Shown one piece after another: positions 63,101-64,000 of a DNA stretch of 64,000 bases; within the stretch, counting starts at the first letter, position 1, and each line of letters opens with the position of its first letter. Source of the stretch: Pleodorina starrii (lineage: Eukaryota > Chlorophyta > Chlorophyceae > Chlamydomonadales > Volvocaceae); contig BRXU01000036.1 in NCBI GenBank assembly GCA_030267565.1, forward strand, positions 868,001 through 932,000. Reading direction: 5' to 3'. The notes under the pieces are model-generated. The model saw only the letters and a program-made list of their open reading frames with translations, did no database searches and was not told the DNA's origin. The position numbers were made by a program, and so were the translations under genes.

Positions 63101-64000
63101 TACGTGCTACCCAAGAAACCCAGGACGGAGGCCCCTGCCGCACCTGCTGAAACTCCCCAGAGGACCGTGCCAGTGCCACCCGTCCCCGCGCCAGGAGACC
63201 CACGGCCCGGCCACCTCAAGATCCTCATGATGAATACCCGCGGCCTGCAGGGGCACCGCGAGGGAATAAAACACCTGTTAGACGAACACAAACCAGACGT
63301 AATGGTGCTAACGGAAACCAAACTGAGCGCCCATCACCGGCGAGCCATCGCCGGGGTGAAGCACACCCTGAAACCCTACCAGACATACATGAGTAACCAC
63401 CCGCACGACAGTAACCCCACTATACGGCAGGCAGGAGTGATGATCGGCGTGGCAGACCGCTTCAATCGCCAAGGCAGCGCAACGGCAGAACCTGTGCCCC
63501 CGGAGCTCAGTGGGTACATAGGACATGTGCGCATCGCCCCCCCGGGCAGTACGACTCTACATGTCATAGGGGTATACTGCCCGGCCGACCCCGCCGCCAG
63601 GCAGAAAATATACGATTACGGACGGGCGGCCGCGCTGCAAGCCAATGCTAAGGGCGAACACCTTGTGATGGCGGGCGACTGGAATGCAACACTCAAACTG
63701 AGCGACCGGTCTACGGGCACCTGCAATGCGACAGACCGTGCGCACCGACGCTTCTCAGAAGAAACAGGCCTAAAACCGGTAGACACGGCGCGACGTGAGT
63801 ACACATACACACAAACACAGCAGGGACACGATACCCACCACAGCCGCATCGACGATGTCCTCCTCGCCGCTCAGACCAGCGACGCTGTGGCAATGGAAGG
63901 GAAAGCGTACGAACAAGTTTATGAGTGTGGCGGGAACTTCGACCACAAACCGCTCTGCACCCTCCTACCCCTAGCAGGCATCAGGCTCCTGCCCGCCCCC
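60161..64000 (+). CDS. LINE polyprotein: Josephin-like cysteine protease plus APE endonuclease (partial)
   Basis: The first in-frame ATG is at 60161 and gives 1,280 codons to the edge; ATG 60512 is an alternative if the earlier part is 5' UTR. Order: a basic, low-complexity N-terminus; a Josephin-like domain at about residues 485-680; an acidic, Pro-rich linker with three PxPM(E/A)(I/L)D motifs; a basic Lys/Arg region; then an APE-type endonuclease from about residue 1020. The domain gives Cys496, His621 and Asp636 as a likely triad. Endonuclease motifs are MMNTRGL (Asn1025), LTETKL (Glu1052), AGDWNA (Asp1173, Asn1175), SRIDD (Asp1231) and FDHKP (Asp1261, His1262). It nicks target DNA to prime reverse transcription; the protease role is unknown. 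Confidence 0.75.
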   Translation, partial: MGKRPQQLGYRALAKRRPIGAAAVDADDPALSHEAGELCDHDNSILSSLPWTPSKACNPLLRARLSPGGGPVNSTRRKSIRSCNGEGAAPNPEGKLCATGLGIGRLIQRRGPLRTRLMTRNNHRPMASSKPRTTHPYDRGKPSLLSLEENDSPSVSLDDRASGPCCPPPQADPGFASPATAPQSTLRRGTKGRGKCPRIQLARKIRVRNSIGTSSRVDYMYVQCPLTVGDLSLHNEKCVDMSEEHNQETEASALDNITTDSNDEITQTTFKAHAANTRTPAQSNAEGKAVLRERDPQNRNGQHQARVPMDDMLMAELASCQCLGGLRWHGRDAGDQRGLVANQEGDGIGETSENVIVRMLHAPCGRVVPQGQWSPPPVAQPIRRKDGGRSGWQVAVHEAVTCIHHNPPPAVPPARPISTPTHTQRAQPSREHIRSHTTALRHLTRMIGSPLPTHRAQRIQAPHTQQTRLHRLTVLWPPPATIPPPTYHEPQEAQFCQIHAINNLMGRRVLEPLTVLQYCNAVQLRLNELARHSPRETGTAKLWSHAFNRHTGNFSVMLVNHYLRHCVNLQGGTCPYLASVSCGYTIPPGSSRETILAGIAAHTPNGSTALSLGFVLQGPAHAIAVKRAGDNWFRIDSAEAVGRSQTPMDNSQWARLTGHVHYLASVDILTINQMMLDFRHIPGLEEWHTMEGRTQTAQLPTAPTILDLTDPSPTPMALDESDHRQNAACAATRYDAADIHPTPMEIDETDLTGTEGRTQTPPSQLEHPLPPTPAHEDLNAAELSAAQHENPGDNPATTAAEPSPMEIDPAEPGTGAAQPLPDAHNVKLHPRETQPDLQGARPADAGTTSARRSNADGAANRNPGPQAAAPASRSRKRTRGQTGTTPATHTITYHLRRMLGLPIRPGRNQRADETPDAAEAARGPAHTPPNPAPEPTHTTHTPAEPTAPRTKQRKRHADNPPMPQPRPKPKSGHQQQHMTKYVLPKKPRTEAPAAPAETPQRTVPVPPVPAPGDPRPGHLKILMMNTRGLQGHREGIKHLLDEHKPDVMVLTETKLSAHHRRAIAGVKHTLKPYQTYMSNHPHDSNPTIRQAGVMIGVADRFNRQGSATAEPVPPELSGYIGHVRIAPPGSTTLHVIGVYCPADPAARQKIYDYGRAAALQANAKGEHLVMAGDWNATLKLSDRSTGTCNATDRAHRRFSEETGLKPVDTARREYTYTQTQQGHDTHHSRIDDVLLAAQTSDAVAMEGKAYEQVYECGGNFDHKPLCTLLPLAGIRLLPAP
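61619..62200 (+). other. Josephin-like (ataxin-3 type) cysteine protease domain in the LINE ORF
   Basis: HEPQEAQFCQIHAINNLM matches the HExQxxxxCxxHxxNNL block around the catalytic Cys of Josephin deubiquitinases. About 125 residues later, HAIAVKRAGDNWFRIDS matches the HWxxVRKxxxxWFxLNS block that carries the catalytic His and Asn, here Asp. Catalytic codons are Cys 61646-61648, His 62021-62023 and Asp 62066-62068. Confidence 0.65.
63215..63980 (+). other. APE-type endonuclease domain of the LINE
   Basis: All five hallmark blocks of exonuclease/endonuclease/phosphatase LINE nucleases are in order: N (63233), E (63314), GDWNA (63674-63688), SRIDD (63842-63856) and DH (63941-63946). No broken residue was seen, so the domain should be active. 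Confidence 0.85.

Larger units (their letters stand above)
59936..64000 (+). mobile_element. Non-LTR retrotransposon (LINE), 5' part; right end outside window
   Basis: The plus frame is open from 59936 (after TAA 59933-59935) to the window edge, 1,355 codons without a stop. The APE-type endonuclease near the right edge is typical of LINEs, where the reverse transcriptase comes next. The base composition is more even than in the host genes and there are no introns. The intact frame suggests a young copy. From memory, C. reinhardtii carries unusual LINEs (Dualen/RandI group); clade assignment needs the reverse transcriptase. Confidence 0.8.

Noticed and set aside
62507..63321. Long minus-strand open frames opposite the LINE ORF
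   Set aside because: Shadows of the plus-strand coding region; they lack any recognisable motif, whereas the plus frame holds all endonuclease blocks.

Overview
The window looks like nuclear DNA of a volvocine (Chlamydomonas/Volvox-type) green alga. The evidence is very GC-rich coding exons, many short introns, TGTAA-type poly(A) signals, interstitial copies of the Chlamydomonas-type telomere octamer TTTTAGGG, abundant simple repeats and a LINE retrotransposon. Nothing in it looks bacterial. All gene models were built by hand from reading frame, splice sites and family resemblance.

Layout. (1) 1-658, minus: an open Ala-rich coding segment running off the left edge. (2) 2284-48248, minus: one enormous gene, about 83 exons and about 4,993 codons, in which the splice phase is consistent from first to last exon. 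It encodes 13 tandem units. Each unit has a WW/OCRE-like box (consensus YLLDPxTGxVY, then WPxLxG), a short helix and four EF-hands; 11 units keep all four loops (about 44 loops in total). A PPxY- and Tyr/Gly/Pro-rich region, a coiled coil and a Gln/Ala-rich tail follow. The first two units are a recent tandem duplication. (3) 48955-52142, minus: a four-exon RibF-type FAD synthetase with a likely plastid transit peptide. (4) 52833-57048, plus: a seven-exon Tim17/Tim22/Tim23 (PRAT) family membrane protein, divergent from RIBF across about 690 bp. (5) 57049-59935: a lower-GC stretch with no recognisable gene. (6) 59936-64000, plus: the 5' part of a LINE whose single long ORF has a Josephin-like cysteine-protease domain followed by an APE-type endonuclease. 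The reverse transcriptase must lie beyond the right edge.

The introns of the giant gene are a collection of odd DNA: an antisense exon-like fragment of TRA1/TRRAP, two tRNA-like Pol III units, two families of related intronic repeats, telomere-like octamers, a 590-bp (AGGG)n array that abuts a splice acceptor, and a 12-bp interrupted palindrome GACCC-NN-GGGTC that recurs at least 11 times in exons and introns of this gene and was not noticed elsewhere in the window.

The best candidates for something undescribed are the giant repeated Ca2+-binding protein, with WW-like boxes and possible PPxY ligands in the same chain, and the LINE that appears to carry a deubiquitinase-like domain.
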